Notes: generated by a model not told the origin, from the sequence alone. A stretch of 64,000 bases of DNA from Bacillus sp. P14.5 (GCF_003316765.1 NZ_NIJF01000095.1:186001-250000); one strand, 5' to 3'; positions 50,015 to 59,460 are shown, counted from the first letter of the stretch. A program made the numbers and translations.

Positions 50015-51193
50015 ATGTTGGTTTTAATACGGAATGGAGAAGTATATGCTCCAGATTATTTAGGAAAGAAAGATATATTGATTGCTGATGAGAAGATTGG
50101 GTTTATTGAAGATTTCATCGATATACCAGAAGGTTTTCTGTCGGGGAAAATAAAAGTTATTGAGGCGGATGGAAAAGTTGTATTTCCCGGCTTCGTCGAT
50201 TCTCATGTTCATATCCTCGGCGGAGGGGGAGAAGGCGGCTATAAAACCCGCACTCCTGAAATTAAGCTGACTGATGCAACTCTTTCTGGTATTACAACCA
50301 TGATAGGGGTCATTGGCACTGACGGAATAACCAGAACAATGGCGAGTCTTGTGGCTAAAGCGCGAGGTCTTGATGAAGAAGGGATAACTTGTTTTGTCCA
50401 GACAGGATCTTACCAGGTGCCTGTTAGAACTTTAACAGGAAAAATTGAAGATGACATTCTCCTGGTGGATAAAATTATCGGAACTGGTGAAATAGCGATT
50501 GCAGATCACCGTTCATCACAGCCGACAGCTGAAGAGTTCGCCAGGATTGCCTCGCAGTCCCGTATAGGCGGTATTCTTTCGGGCAAGTCCGGGGTGGTGA
50601 ATGTCCACTTGGGAGACAGTCGGGATTGTTTAAAGTTGATTTATGATGTCATTGAAAATACGGACATTCCAATAAAACAGTTTTATCCAACCCATATCAA
50701 CCGAAACCCTTATTTGTTTGAAGAAGGAATAGAATTTGGGTTAAAAGGAGGATATGTAGATTTTACTACCAGTACCATCCCGCAATTTCTGGAAGACGGC
50801 GAAGTGGAGTGTGGAAAAGGCCTGAAGCGTATGCTGGAAGCGGGTGTTCCTGCAGAAAATATCACCTTCACTTCCGATGGGCAGGGGAGCCTTCCCGAGT
50901 TCGACCAGGATGGAGAATTCATAGGATTGAAGGTCGCTCATGTTTCAAGTTTGTTCAATGCTGTCCGGAAAGCGGTGCTAGAAGAAGGGGTGCCGCTTGA
51001 GACAGCGATAAAAGTCATCACTTCGAATCCTGCAAAGATACTTAAGTTAACTGGAAAGGGTTCTCTTGCAGAAGGAAAAGATGCGGATGTTGTGCTGGTA
51101 GATAAAGAGACTTTGACGATCGATACAGTCCTTGCAAGAGGGAAGGTCATGGTTGAAGGTGGAAAGGCGTTAGTGAAGGGGACATTCGAATAG
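50015..51193 (+). CDS. iadA: Beta-aspartyl-peptidase (isoaspartyl dipeptidase), M38
   Basis: 392 aa amidohydrolase-fold zinc peptidase. HxH metal motif in GFVDSHVHILGGGGEGG (about 61-77), DATLSGITTMIGVIGTDGIT, and the catalytic Asp region ITFTSDGQGSLP (about 285), as in IadA. ATG at 50015 is eight bases after AAGGAG; the upstream start at 49964 is unlikely. Cleaves isoaspartyl dipeptides that come from damaged proteins. 63 bases behind the transporter, so same operon; a terminator follows. Confidence 0.92.
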   Translation: MLVLIRNGEVYAPDYLGKKDILIADEKIGFIEDFIDIPEGFLSGKIKVIEADGKVVFPGFVDSHVHILGGGGEGGYKTRTPEIKLTDATLSGITTMIGVIGTDGITRTMASLVAKARGLDEEGITCFVQTGSYQVPVRTLTGKIEDDILLVDKIIGTGEIAIADHRSSQPTAEEFARIASQSRIGGILSGKSGVVNVHLGDSRDCLKLIYDVIENTDIPIKQFYPTHINRNPYLFEEGIEFGLKGGYVDFTTSTIPQFLEDGEVECGKGLKRMLEAGVPAENITFTSDGQGSLPEFDQDGEFIGLKVAHVSSLFNAVRKAVLEEGVPLETAIKVITSNPAKILKLTGKGSLAEGKDADVVLVDKETLTIDTVLARGKVMVEGGKALVKGTFE

Positions 51194-51203
51194 TGTTACT
51201 GCG

Positions 51204-51243
51204 AAAACAACTTGGACTTTATGGAGTCCGAGTTGTTTTTTGT
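51204..51243 (+). terminator. Terminator of the sigma-54 operon
   Basis: AAAACAACTTGGACT (51204-51218) pairs with AGTCCGAGTTGTTTT (51225-51239) with one G-U pair. Confidence 0.92.
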
Positions 51244-51339
51244 GTGTGCATACTTGATTGCGAAAGTACTTCAGTCAGCGAGGAGATTCTTTGGTGTAAC
51301 TATACAATTAATTTACTGCTTTGAGTGGGCTGGGGTATG

Positions 51340-51625
51340 CTGCAGGGATGAGAGAAGATGTACTCAAAGCAGTCTCTTGGGTACACGAAGTCGTGGAGAA
51401 GGCGGAGGAGATGTATCCAAAACAGCCTCTTGGGTACATGAACTCGTGGTTAAGGAGGAGAAGATGTATCCAAGCTAGCCTCTTGGGTACACGAAGTCGT
51501 GGGGAAGGAAGAGAAGATGTATCCAAAACAGTCTCTTGGGTACACGAAGTCATGGGGGAGGCGGAGAAGATGTATCCGAAACAGCCTCTTGGGTACACGA
51601 CGTCATCAAGAAGATGCATCTAAAA
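51340..51625. repeat. Tandem array E, five to six units of 53 bp
   Basis: GATGTA starts at 51357, 51410, 51463, 51516 and 51569 (spacing exactly 53), with a shortened last unit at 51613. Each unit carries TGTATCC, a 13-base gap (AAAACAGTCTCTT or similar), then GGGTACA, followed by CGAAGTCGTGGGGAAGG. It lies between iadA and the aminotransferase. The apparent ORFs within it are artefacts of the repeat. Confidence 0.93.
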
Positions 51626-51826
51626 TCACTAAAGACAAGAACTTGGACACCAAGGGTAGGATGTCTTCACCAATTAGTGACTTCCGGATTGCACCCTGGC
51701 TGGCAGTGGCGTATATGCAAAAAAATGAATACACTCCAGGTTTGCTTTTTAAAAGAATACCGTTTCTATAAGGAGGAGCCTCTTCATATAAATACAAAGA
51801 AAGTTCTAAAGAAGGGGGGCTTCTTG

Positions 51827-53182
51827 GTGGAAGCAGGACAACCGAATAAAAATCTTTTATCACAGGATGAACAGTATTTATGGCATTCTATGAAGCCGTA
51901 TGATCCTGAGAGAACCATGGTGATTGTGGAATCGGACGGTTCTTGGGTAACGGATCATAATGGTGAAAAATATCTGGATGGGATGGCTGGATTATGGTGT
52001 GTTAATGCGGGTTACGGCCGGGAGGAACTGGCCGATGCCGCTTACCGGCAGTTAAAGCAAATGGCTTACTACCCATTGACTCAAAGTCATCCCCCGGCGG
52101 TGCGGTTGGCTGAGAAACTGAATGAGCTGCTTGGAGGAGATTACGTCATCTTTTTCTCTAACAGTGGATCAGAGGCGAACGAAACAGCTTTTAAAATCGC
52201 CCGTCAATATTATCAGCAAAAAGGGGAAGGGAACCGTTACAAATTCATTTCACGTTACAGGGGTTACCACGGAAATACAATGGGAACACTCGCAGCAACT
52301 GGCCAGGCGCAAAGAAAATACAACTATGAGCCTTTGGCACCGGGGTTTATCCATGTTCAGCCCCCTGATGCTTACCGAGATGAAGCGGCTGCGGATACAC
52401 CGTCTCAACAGCTTCCGGGAGTGAAAGCTGTGGATAGAGTAATGACCTGGGAATTGAGTGAAACGATTGCAGGGGTAATCATGGAACCGATTATCACCGG
52501 AGGCGGTGTGCTGCTTCCTCAAGAAGGTTATATGAAAGCTATAAAAGAAGTCTGTGAAAAGCATGGAGCCCTATTGATCGTTGATGAAGTGATCTGCGGA
52601 TTTGGCCGGACAGGAAAACCGTTCGGATTTATGAATTATGGAATAAAACCGGATATTGTCACGATGGCCAAGGGCATTACAAGCGGGTATCTGCCGCTGG
52701 CGGCTACAGCAGTCAAGCGAGAAATATATGAATCTTTTAAAGGGAATGGGGAGTATGAGTATTTCAGGCATATTAATACATTCGGTGGAAATCCGGCTGC
52801 GTGTGCCCTCGCGTTGAAGAATATAGAAATCTTAGAGAAAGAAATGTTGTTTGAACGATCTTCTGAATTGGGTGAAAAAGCAATCAATACATTGAAGAAT
52901 GAGCTTCATCCTCATAAATATGTGGGTGACGTGCGCGGCAAAGGCTTGTTGATTGGTATTGAATTGGTCGCGGATAAAGAGACTAAAGAACCATTGGAGG
53001 CCGAAAAGGTAAATAGTGTAGTAAGTTACTGCAGAGAGAATAAAGTTCTAATAGGTAAAAATGGGGCAACTGTCGCAGGCTACAATAATGTATTGGCGAT
53101 TTCTCCTCCTCTTAACATTAAAGAGGAAGATTTGGAGTTTCTTTTGAAAAAAGTTTGTGAAGGTATCGATCGTCTTGGTTGA
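51827..53182 (+). CDS. Class III PLP-dependent aminotransferase (omega-amino acid type)
   Basis: 451 aa fold-type I aminotransferase. SNSGSEANETAFKIAR (about 110), LIVDEVICGFGRTGK (about 250) and the PLP lysine in TMAKGITSGYLPL (about 280). Closest in style to beta-alanine/taurine/omega-amino acid-pyruvate enzymes. GTG at 51827 (or TTG at 51824) after GAAGGGGGG; the frame open upstream through array E has no start signal. No sigma-54 box found directly upstream, so membership in the same regulon is uncertain, although catabolism of released amino acids would fit. Confidence 0.88.
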   Translation: MEAGQPNKNLLSQDEQYLWHSMKPYDPERTMVIVESDGSWVTDHNGEKYLDGMAGLWCVNAGYGREELADAAYRQLKQMAYYPLTQSHPPAVRLAEKLNELLGGDYVIFFSNSGSEANETAFKIARQYYQQKGEGNRYKFISRYRGYHGNTMGTLAATGQAQRKYNYEPLAPGFIHVQPPDAYRDEAAADTPSQQLPGVKAVDRVMTWELSETIAGVIMEPIITGGGVLLPQEGYMKAIKEVCEKHGALLIVDEVICGFGRTGKPFGFMNYGIKPDIVTMAKGITSGYLPLAATAVKREIYESFKGNGEYEYFRHINTFGGNPAACALALKNIEILEKEMLFERSSELGEKAINTLKNELHPHKYVGDVRGKGLLIGIELVADKETKEPLEAEKVNSVVSYCRENKVLIGKNGATVAGYNNVLAISPPLNIKEEDLEFLLKKVCEGIDRLG

Positions 53183-53362
53183 AAGTTGTTTTAGTATATA
53201 TGCTGATGGAAAAACCCGAAAGACGGCGCATAAAACGGTTGATAAGTTTTGTCGATGAGTGACGGAACTATCTTGGAATTCAATAACTCACGACAAGAAA
53301 GTGGCTGGGACAAAACCTTATAAAAAGCTCTTTTCAAAAGAATGTGTCTGAGTATAAAGAAA

Positions 53363-53482
53363 GGATTTCCGCTCCAGGTGCACGACTCCGCGGGGCGGGC
53401 GCTGAGCCTCCTCGGCTTTGCCTGCGGGGTCTCACCTGTCCCGCTAGTCCCGCAGGAGGTCGCACACCTTCCGCTCCAATCC
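53363..53482 (+). repeat. GC-rich palindromic repeat, complete copy 2
   Basis: Begins GGATTTCCGCTCCAGG, contains CACGACTCCGCGGGGCGGGC, TGCGGGGTCTCACCTGTCCC and GCTAGTCCCGCAGGAGGTC, ends TTCCGCTCCAATCC. Opposite orientation to copy 1 at 19257. Confidence 0.85.
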
Positions 53483-53557
53483 GCCTACGATCAGGAACTG
53501 GCGGATAACCTAATCTAAAAAATAACATCTTTAAGGTAAGAGCCTAATAACAAAAAT

Positions 53558-53607
53558 AAACCGCATGAGATCAAGTATATAACCTTGATCACATGCGGTT
53601 TTATTTT
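53558..53607. terminator. Bidirectional terminator hairpin
   Basis: AAACCGCATG and GATCAAG pair with CTTGATC and CATGCGGTTT, followed by TATTTT on the plus strand. Placed to serve the aminotransferase side or, on the other strand, the TRIC gene. Confidence 0.8.
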
Positions 53608-53669
53608 CGATGATTTCTAATTGCATCAATTAGTTTTCTACTTTTGTCCCAGCCTCTTTTAGTCATTTA

Positions 53670-54278
53670 TCATTGAAATGCTTTAATATTCTTGTTTGGG
53701 AGTCTCCATTTGTAGGAATATGATAATACTCTTAGAGAAGTAGTCATAATGAAGAGAGTGTATAATTCCCAAGGTTCAGTTACGAGTTTCAAACCAATGG
53801 CTGCACCGCAAAGTACGGCCCATACGGCATAAATTTCTGATTTGAGAACCAGCGGCTTTCTGCCTGCGAGAAGGTCACGGATAATTCCGCCTCCGCTTCC
53901 TGTCAGAACTGCAGCCACGATAATCGCGCTGAGCGGGTGATTCATTTCTGATGCGTACAGTGCTCCCTGGATTGCGAAAGCGGATAATCCAATCGCGTCA
54001 AAAAAGTTTCCCCAGCGTCTCCAGTGGCGGAGCAGATTGTTCGGGAATAAAAATACGGCGGTAATAGATAGGAGTGCGATTTGAAAAAGGAAGCCCTGCT
54101 CCCAAAGAGCGGAAACAGGAACACCTATCAGTAAGTTCCGAATAGCTCCTCCCCCGAATGCAGTAACGATACCTAAAATATATACACCGAGAATATCATA
54201 TTCTTCTTCCATGGCAATGATTGCTCCGGAAACGGCAAATGCGACTGTGCCGACAATACTTAGAACTTCCCAAGTCAT
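53670..54278 (-). CDS. TRIC-family (UPF0126) cation channel protein
   Basis: 202 aa with about seven membrane segments and the duplicated UPF0126 signature: GIVTAFGGGAIRNLLIG (about 36-52) and VLTGSGGGIIRDLLAGR (about 123-139). Prokaryotic TRIC proteins are trimeric potassium-permeable channels. ATG at 54278 after GGAGGAAC on the minus strand. It stands alone between the aminotransferase and hflX. Confidence 0.9.
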   Translation of the reverse strand: MTWEVLSIVGTVAFAVSGAIIAMEEEYDILGVYILGIVTAFGGGAIRNLLIGVPVSALWEQGFLFQIALLSITAVFLFPNNLLRHWRRWGNFFDAIGLSAFAIQGALYASEMNHPLSAIIVAAVLTGSGGGIIRDLLAGRKPLVLKSEIYAVWAVLCGAAIGLKLVTEPWELYTLFIMTTSLRVLSYSYKWRLPNKNIKAFQ

Positions 54279-54312
54279 AACTGTTCCTCCTTTGCTGTCG
54301 ATTCCGGAATTC

Positions 54313-54371
54313 CTTTAACACATGAACGCAGAGAGCTGACTCGCTTCCGTAAATGCGTTGATCTGTTAAAG
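54313..54371 (-). promoter_or_regulatory. 18-bp inverted repeat in the TRIC gene leader
   Basis: CTTTAACACATGAACGCA (54313-54330) and TGCGTTGATCTGTTAAAG (54354-54371) pair with two mismatches across a 23-base loop, 35 bases upstream of the TRIC start on the minus strand. Could be a leader hairpin or operator; no known class recognised. Confidence 0.5.
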
Positions 54372-54544
54372 AAACTCTGCATGATGATTGACTTCAGTCT
54401 TGATTCAAACATATTGATTTTACCACGCAATTTTAGTTTTGCAACCTTTTTTTATCACATATTTAGAAAGGTTAAACATAGTGTTTACAATTTGTTTTTG
54501 ATATGATGAAAAATAGCAAATCTAATAGGAAAGAAGGATTCTGT

Positions 54545-55801
54545 TTGGAAGAAAAAATGATCGAAAAAGCGTTATTAGTCGGATGCCAGATTGAAGAAGA
54601 TGATCAAAGGTTTCAGTACTCTATGGAAGAACTGGAATCGTTGACGGAAACGGCGCAAGCGGTTGTTTCTGCTGCCCTTACTCAAAAGAGGGAGCGTGTC
54701 CACCCGAAAACCTACATAGGAAAAGGAAAAGTGGAAGAACTGGTTGCACTGGAAGAACAATTTGAACCAGATCTTATCATATTTAACGATGAATTATCAC
54801 CGAGCCAGATTCGTAACCTGTCCGAACAGCTTGAAGCAAGGGTCATCGACAGGACGCAGTTGATTCTCGATATTTTTGCCCAGAGAGCCCGTTCTAAAGA
54901 AGGTAAGCTGCAGGTTGAATTGGCTCAGCTTCAATACATGCTGCCCCGTTTGGTTGGTAAAGGAACCGCGATGTCGCGTCTTGCAGGCGGAATAGGCACC
55001 AGGGGTCCAGGTGAGACCAAGCTTGAGAGTGACCGCCGCCATATCCGCCGCAGAATAGATGATATAAAAAAATCTCTGCAAGTAGTTGTCGACCATCGGG
55101 AGCGCTACAGAGAAAGACGGAAAAAGAATAAAACATTCCAGATGGCGCTAATGGGTTACACGAACGCTGGGAAATCTACTCTCTTCAATAGGATATCGAT
55201 TGCGGAATCCTATGAAGAGAACCAATTGTTTGCAACGCTCGATCCCTTAACGAGAAAGTTGATTCTGCCCAGTGGATACAGCTCGTTGGTTACGGATACG
55301 GTAGGGTTCATTCAAGATCTTCCTACAGCGCTTGTTGCTGCTTTTAGGTCCACTTTGGAAGAAGTTAAGGAAGCGGACTTGCTGCTTCATGTCGTCGATA
55401 GTTCCAACCCGGATTACAACAATCATGAAAAAACCGTCCAATCCCTTTTAAGGGAATTGGGTATGGATCATATCCCTCAATTAACAATCTACAATAAACG
55501 AGATCAGGTGCATCCTGATTTTGTACCGGACAGCAGCGGTGATAAAATCATGATCAGCGCATTAAATGAAGAAGACAGAGCAGCCCTGAAGGATAAAATT
55601 GAAGACATCGTCATTGGTCAGATGGAAGCCTATCATGTGCATCTTCCTTCTGATGAAGGGAAACTGCTGTCTCAGTTGAAGAACGAAACAATTATAAGGA
55701 AGCTTGAATTCAATGAGGATACCCATGAATACGAAGCGAAGGGGTATTCGTTAACGGATCACCCAGTTACGGGAAGTATCAAGAAATATCAAAAGTCCTA
55801 A
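54545..55801 (+). CDS. hflX: GTPase HflX
   Basis: About 418 aa. N-terminal HflX domain ([20 protein letters not shown]) then glycine-rich hinge ([20 protein letters not shown]), and G domain with G1 [10 protein letters not shown]3 DTVGFI and G4 NKRD. A ribosome-associated GTPase linked to rescue of stalled or stress-damaged ribosomes. TTG at 54545, seven bases after AAGAAGGA, is preferred; ATG at 54503 gives 14 more residues but has no ribosome binding site. Confidence 0.93.
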   Translation: MEEKMIEKALLVGCQIEEDDQRFQYSMEELESLTETAQAVVSAALTQKRERVHPKTYIGKGKVEELVALEEQFEPDLIIFNDELSPSQIRNLSEQLEARVIDRTQLILDIFAQRARSKEGKLQVELAQLQYMLPRLVGKGTAMSRLAGGIGTRGPGETKLESDRRHIRRRIDDIKKSLQVVVDHRERYRERRKKNKTFQMALMGYTNAGKSTLFNRISIAESYEENQLFATLDPLTRKLILPSGYSSLVTDTVGFIQDLPTALVAAFRSTLEEVKEADLLLHVVDSSNPDYNNHEKTVQSLLRELGMDHIPQLTIYNKRDQVHPDFVPDSSGDKIMISALNEEDRAALKDKIEDIVIGQMEAYHVHLPSDEGKLLSQLKNETIIRKLEFNEDTHEYEAKGYSLTDHPVTGSIKKYQKS

Positions 55802-55846
55802 ACCTATTTTGGAAAATAGAGATCAGCACCTCAGAAGGAGAAACAA

Positions 55847-57124
55847 ATGTATCAATATTTAACTTACGGAAAAGAATTACAATCCTTGGCAGAAAAAGCC
55901 GAATTGACAATTGGAAATGTTCATCAAAGAATTGACCGCCTTGCTGAAGAAAATCAATTCAGGGTCCTGGCTTCTTTTCAAAAACATCGTGTAAGCGACT
56001 CGCATTTCATCCCGACTACGGGTTATGGATATGATGATATTGGAAGAGATACACTTGAGCAAATTTATGCGGATGTGTTTGGCGGGGAAGCGGCATTGGT
56101 GAGACCGCAAATCATTTCTGGTACTCATGCCATTTCGATTTCCTTGTTCGGAGTTCTCCGGCCGGGTGATGAGTTGTTATATATAACAGGAAAGCCGTAT
56201 GATACCTTAGAAGAAATTGTCGGGATTAGAGGCAAGGGCACAGGGTCGTTAAAGGAATTCGGAATCGGATATGACTCTATCCCTCTCAAAGAAGATGGTT
56301 CAGTGGATTTTGATTCAGTGTCCAAGGCTATAAAACCTAATACCAAGATGATTGGGATCCAGCGTTCTAAGGGGTATGCCAACCGCCCTTCATTTAACTT
56401 AGGGCAAATCAAATCTATGATTGATTTTGTCAAGGAAATCAAGCCGGAGGTTGTGGTGTTCGTCGATAACTGCTATGGCGAATTCGTTGAAGATATCGAG
56501 CCCTGCCACGTTGGAGCTGATCTTATAGCGGGATCGCTAATTAAGAATCCTGGCGGAGGCCTCGCGAAAACAGGAGGTTATATCGCAGGGAAGAAAGAAC
56601 TGGTAGAAGCCTGTTCCTATAGAATGACGTCTCCTGGAATTGGAGCGGAAGCGGGAGCTTCGTTATATTCTTTGCAGGAAATGTATCAGGGTTTCTTTTC
56701 CGCCCCTCATGTAGTTGCTCAAGCGTTAAAGGGAGCTGTTTTTACAGCGGCCATCCTTAAGGACCTTGGAATGAATACTGATCCCTATTGGAACGCTGAC
56801 CGCACCGATTTGATTCAATCTGTGCAATTTGATGACAGGGAGAAGATGGTGGCTTTCTGTCAGGCCATCCAGTTTGCTTCTCCGGTTAATTCACATTTTA
56901 CGCCGCACCCTGATTATATGCCCGGATATGAAGATGATGTTATTATGGCAGCAGGAACATTCATTCAGGGAGCGAGCATAGAACTTTCTGCCGATGGCCC
57001 ACTCCGCCCGCCGTATACTGCTTATGTTCAAGGGGGGCTGACATACTCTCACGTAAAGATTGCAATTTTGACGAGTATAAATAAGTTGATAGAAAAAGGT
57101 TTAATCACTATAGAAAAAGGATAA
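55847..57124 (+). CDS. ynbB: Methionine gamma-lyase family protein YnbB
   Basis: 425 aa PLP-dependent protein of the YnbB (so-called aluminium-resistance) group. Substrate-binding and PLP motifs: IISGTHAISISLFGVLRPGD (about 85), VFVDNCYGEFVE (about 204), and the PLP lysine in GSLIKNPGGGLAKTGGY (about 228). ATG at 55847 after AGAAGGAG, 45 bases after hflX; same order hflX-ynbB-glnR as B. subtilis. Physiological substrate not established. Confidence 0.93.
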   Translation: MYQYLTYGKELQSLAEKAELTIGNVHQRIDRLAEENQFRVLASFQKHRVSDSHFIPTTGYGYDDIGRDTLEQIYADVFGGEAALVRPQIISGTHAISISLFGVLRPGDELLYITGKPYDTLEEIVGIRGKGTGSLKEFGIGYDSIPLKEDGSVDFDSVSKAIKPNTKMIGIQRSKGYANRPSFNLGQIKSMIDFVKEIKPEVVVFVDNCYGEFVEDIEPCHVGADLIAGSLIKNPGGGLAKTGGYIAGKKELVEACSYRMTSPGIGAEAGASLYSLQEMYQGFFSAPHVVAQALKGAVFTAAILKDLGMNTDPYWNADRTDLIQSVQFDDREKMVAFCQAIQFASPVNSHFTPHPDYMPGYEDDVIMAAGTFIQGASIELSADGPLRPPYTAYVQGGLTYSHVKIAILTSINKLIEKGLITIEKG

Positions 57125-57133
57125 TTACCTTTT

Positions 57134-57167
57134 AAAAGGATAGCTTAATTATGAGCTGTCCTTTTTT
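57134..57167 (+). terminator. Terminator of hflX-ynbB
   Basis: AAAAGGATAGCT pairs with AGCTGTCCTTTT with one G-U pair, then T. Confidence 0.9.
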
Positions 57168-57179
57168 ATTGAAATTACA

Positions 57180-57196
57180 TGTAAGAAAAGCTAACA
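57180..57196 (+). promoter_or_regulatory. GlnR/TnrA box 1
   Basis: TGTAAGAAAAGCTAACA matches TGTNA-N7-TNACA exactly and lies just upstream of the glnRA promoter. Confidence 0.9.
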
Positions 57197-57201
57197 TTCC
57201 T

Positions 57202-57230
57202 TTGACAATTTTCCTTACATAACATATAAT
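57202..57230 (+). promoter_or_regulatory. SigA promoter of glnRA with overlapping GlnR box 2
   Basis: TTGACA (57202-57207), 17-base spacer, TATAAT (57225-57230), both perfect. TGACAATTTTCCTTACA (57203-57219) fits the GlnR box with one mismatch and overlaps the -35, so GlnR binding blocks polymerase: autorepression under nitrogen excess. Confidence 0.93.
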
Positions 57231-57263
57231 GATATCAGGAAAGCAAGAGGGAGGTGAATCGGG

Positions 57264-57671
57264 ATGAGTGGAAGTGAAATTAGAAGAAGCATGCCGCTGT
57301 TTCCGATGGGAATTGTGATGCAGCTGACTGATTTGACTGCTCGCCAGGTTCGCTACTATGAAGAGAATGAATTAATTTTCCCTGCAAGAACAGAAGGGAA
57401 GCGCAGGCTCTTCTCCTTGAATGATATCGATAAATTGCTTGAAATTAAGGATTTATTGGATCAAGGAATCAACATGGCTGGTATTAAGAAAATTTTTGCT
57501 GTGCAGGAAGAACATAAAGAAACAGAAGCCGGCAAGCAGCAAACGGAAAAAGTTAAGCCGGATCTTACCGACAATGAATTGAGAAAATTATTGAGAAATG
57601 AACTGCTTCATGCAGGGCGTTTCAATAAATCCTCACTTCGCCAAGGTGATCTATCCCGCTTTTTCCATTAA
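57264..57671 (+). CDS. glnR: Nitrogen repressor GlnR (MerR family)
   Basis: 135 aa. N-terminal MerR-type winged helix ([20 protein letters not shown], about 21-40; [20 protein letters not shown]) and a short C-terminal tail ([20 protein letters not shown]) that in B. subtilis is autoinhibitory and engages feedback-inhibited glutamine synthetase. ATG at 57264 after GGGAGGTG. First gene of glnRA. Confidence 0.96.
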   Translation: MSGSEIRRSMPLFPMGIVMQLTDLTARQVRYYEENELIFPARTEGKRRLFSLNDIDKLLEIKDLLDQGINMAGIKKIFAVQEEHKETEAGKQQTEKVKPDLTDNELRKLLRNELLHAGRFNKSSLRQGDLSRFFH

Positions 57672-57709
57672 AAATTGATATTGATATTCTTGAGGAGGAA
57701 TTAGTAAAG

Positions 57710-59044
57710 ATGGGAAAGTTTACTCGTGAAGACATTTTACAAATGGCTGACAAGGAGAATGTAAAGTTCATTCGTTTACAATTCACCGATATCCTGGGAA
57801 CAATCAAAAACGTTGAAATCCCGGTGAGCCAATTAGGAAAAGCTCTTGATAACGAAATGATGTTTGATGGTTCTTCTATTGAAGGTTTTGTAAGAATTGA
57901 AGAATCAGACATGAAATTATATCCTGACTTTGATACGTGGGTTGTCTTCCCTTGGACTGCTGAAAAAGGTAAAGTGGCACGTCTTATCTGTGACATCTAC
58001 AATCCGGACGGAACTCCATTTGGAGGAGATCCACGAAGCAACCTGAAAAGAGTTCTTAAAGAGATGGAAGAGCTTGGATTCTCAGACTTCAATCTTGGAC
58101 CTGAACCGGAATTTTTCCTCTTCAAGCTTGATGTAGAAGGACAGCCGACTTTGGAATTGAATGATAACGGCGGATATTTTGACCTTGCTCCAACAGACCT
58201 TGGTGAAAACTGCCGCAGAGATATCGTACTTGAACTGGAAGAAATGGGCTTTGAAATCGAAGCTTCCCACCATGAAGTTGCACCAGGGCAGCACGAAATC
58301 GATTTCAAATATGCATCAGCGCTTAAAGCGTGTGATGATATCCAGACGTTCAAGCTTGTTGTAAAAACTATTGCGCGTAAGCACGGTCTTCACGCAACAT
58401 TCATGCCAAAGCCGCTGTTTGGTGTAAACGGTTCTGGTATGCACTGTAATATGTCTCTATTCAAAGAAGGCAAAAACTCGTTCTTTGATGAAAGCGGAGA
58501 ACTTCAATTAAGTGAAACTGCACGCCAATTCCTTGCTGGAACAATCAAGCATGCGACTGGTTTTACAGCGATCACAAACCCGACAGTCAACTCTTACAAA
58601 CGTCTGGTTCCTGGTTACGAAGCTCCTTGCTACGTGGCATGGTCTGCTCAAAACCGCAGTCCGTTAATCCGTATTCCTGCTTCACGCGGTATGAGTACTC
58701 GTGTAGAAGTAAGAAGTGTGGACCCGGCAGCTAACCCTTACCTTGCAATGTCTGTATTGCTTGCAGCAGGTTTAGATGGGATCAAGAACGAAATGAAGGC
58801 TCCAAAACCAGTTGACCGCAATATCTATGTTATGAATAAAGAAGAGCGCGAAGAAGCAGGAATAGAAGATCTTCCAGCAAACCTTTCCAATGCTCTTGAT
58901 GCTTTGAAGAAAGATGAGGTTATGGTGAAAGCTCTAGGCGACCATATCGTTGAACACTTCATTGAAGCAAAAGAAATCGAATGGGATATGTTCCGTACTC
59001 AAGTTCATCCTTGGGAGCGCGAGCAGTACCTGCAGATGTATTGA
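57710..59044 (+). CDS. glnA: Glutamine synthetase type I
   Basis: 444 aa dodecameric GSI-alpha enzyme making glutamine from glutamate, ammonia and ATP. Beta-grasp domain (about 1-105) with [16 protein letters not shown], which carries the Arg typical of the glutamine-sensitive alpha type; metal/glutamate sites in PEPEFFLF (about 130), [10 protein letters not shown] (about 188), [11 protein letters not shown] (about 242) and [17 protein letters not shown] (about 290). ATG at 57710 after GAGGAGG, 38 bases after glnR. Regulated by GlnR/TnrA at the shared promoter. Confidence 0.98.
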   Translation: MGKFTREDILQMADKENVKFIRLQFTDILGTIKNVEIPVSQLGKALDNEMMFDGSSIEGFVRIEESDMKLYPDFDTWVVFPWTAEKGKVARLICDIYNPDGTPFGGDPRSNLKRVLKEMEELGFSDFNLGPEPEFFLFKLDVEGQPTLELNDNGGYFDLAPTDLGENCRRDIVLELEEMGFEIEASHHEVAPGQHEIDFKYASALKACDDIQTFKLVVKTIARKHGLHATFMPKPLFGVNGSGMHCNMSLFKEGKNSFFDESGELQLSETARQFLAGTIKHATGFTAITNPTVNSYKRLVPGYEAPCYVAWSAQNRSPLIRIPASRGMSTRVEVRSVDPAANPYLAMSVLLAAGLDGIKNEMKAPKPVDRNIYVMNKEEREEAGIEDLPANLSNALDALKKDEVMVKALGDHIVEHFIEAKEIEWDMFRTQVHPWEREQYLQMY

Positions 59045-59058
59045 TTAAAATAGTTCTA

Positions 59059-59088
59059 CCCCTGACGCATATTGCGTCAGGGGTTTTT
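59059..59088 (+). terminator. Terminator of glnRA
   Basis: CCCCTGACGCA (59059-59069), loop TAT, TGCGTCAGGGG (59073-59083), then TTTTT. Confidence 0.97.
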
Positions 59089-59261
59089 AAATTGTCGTTG
59101 AAAACTCCTGGCTATGCCGGAGGTTCCAGAGAGTTTAACGTGAAGTAAAGATGAAACCTCCCTTAATATCAGGATAAAGTTGGGTTCCGGACGACTTCAT
59201 TCTTAGAATGGTTTGCTCTGTGAAGGACCAGAACAATCCTTCATTGAGTCACAGGTTATTG

Positions 59262-59460
59262 TTGAAATAAGCGGAAAGTTTCCGGTTATGCTGTGAAATA
59301 GATTTCGATTTGGGTTATATAAGCGGAGTTTTTCCGCTTAAGTAAAGAAAAAGCAGATAATTTTGTATCAACTAAGCAAATCAGGGGAATTATTCCGCTT
59401 AAATTTACTTTTTTTAGAGAAATCACCTGAATAAGCGGAATTTCTCCACTTATTTCTAAA
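59262..59460. repeat. Tandem array F, about four units, 52-bp period
   Basis: TAAGCGGA-type starts at 59267, 59319, 59371 (degenerate) and 59431: spacings 52, 52 and 60. Units form short-loop hairpins, for example TAAGCGGA-GTTTT-TCCGCTTA and ATAAGCGGAA-AGT-TTCCGGTTAT. It follows the glnA terminator by about 175 bases. More decayed than the other arrays. Confidence 0.75.

Larger units (their letters stand above)
53301..53657. repeat. Composite repeat bounded by inverted GGCTGGGACAAAA
   Basis: GTGGCTGGGACAAAA (53301-53315) and inverted GAGGCTGGGACAAAA (53643-53657) face each other. Between them lie a GC-rich palindromic repeat (53363-53482) and a long hairpin (53558-53607). The GGCTGGGACA motif is a widespread intergenic repeat end in Firmicutes (general knowledge). 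No gene inside. Confidence 0.6.

Noticed and set aside
51690..51725. Second sigma-54 promoter before the aminotransferase
   Set aside because: TGGCAG and ATGCAA occur, but no GG and GC pair has the required 10-base spacing.
51321..51771. ORFs of 90-100 aa within array E
   Set aside because: They read through 53-bp tandem repeats in shifting frames and have no ribosome binding sites; the period is not a multiple of three.
51536..51826. Longer aminotransferase start
   Set aside because: The open frame runs upstream through repeat units, but the first convincing ribosome binding site (GAAGGGGGG) and the usual family start are at 51811-51827.
53334..53528. Pro/Arg-rich 64-aa minus-strand ORF
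   Set aside because: It is a translation of the GC-rich palindromic repeat.
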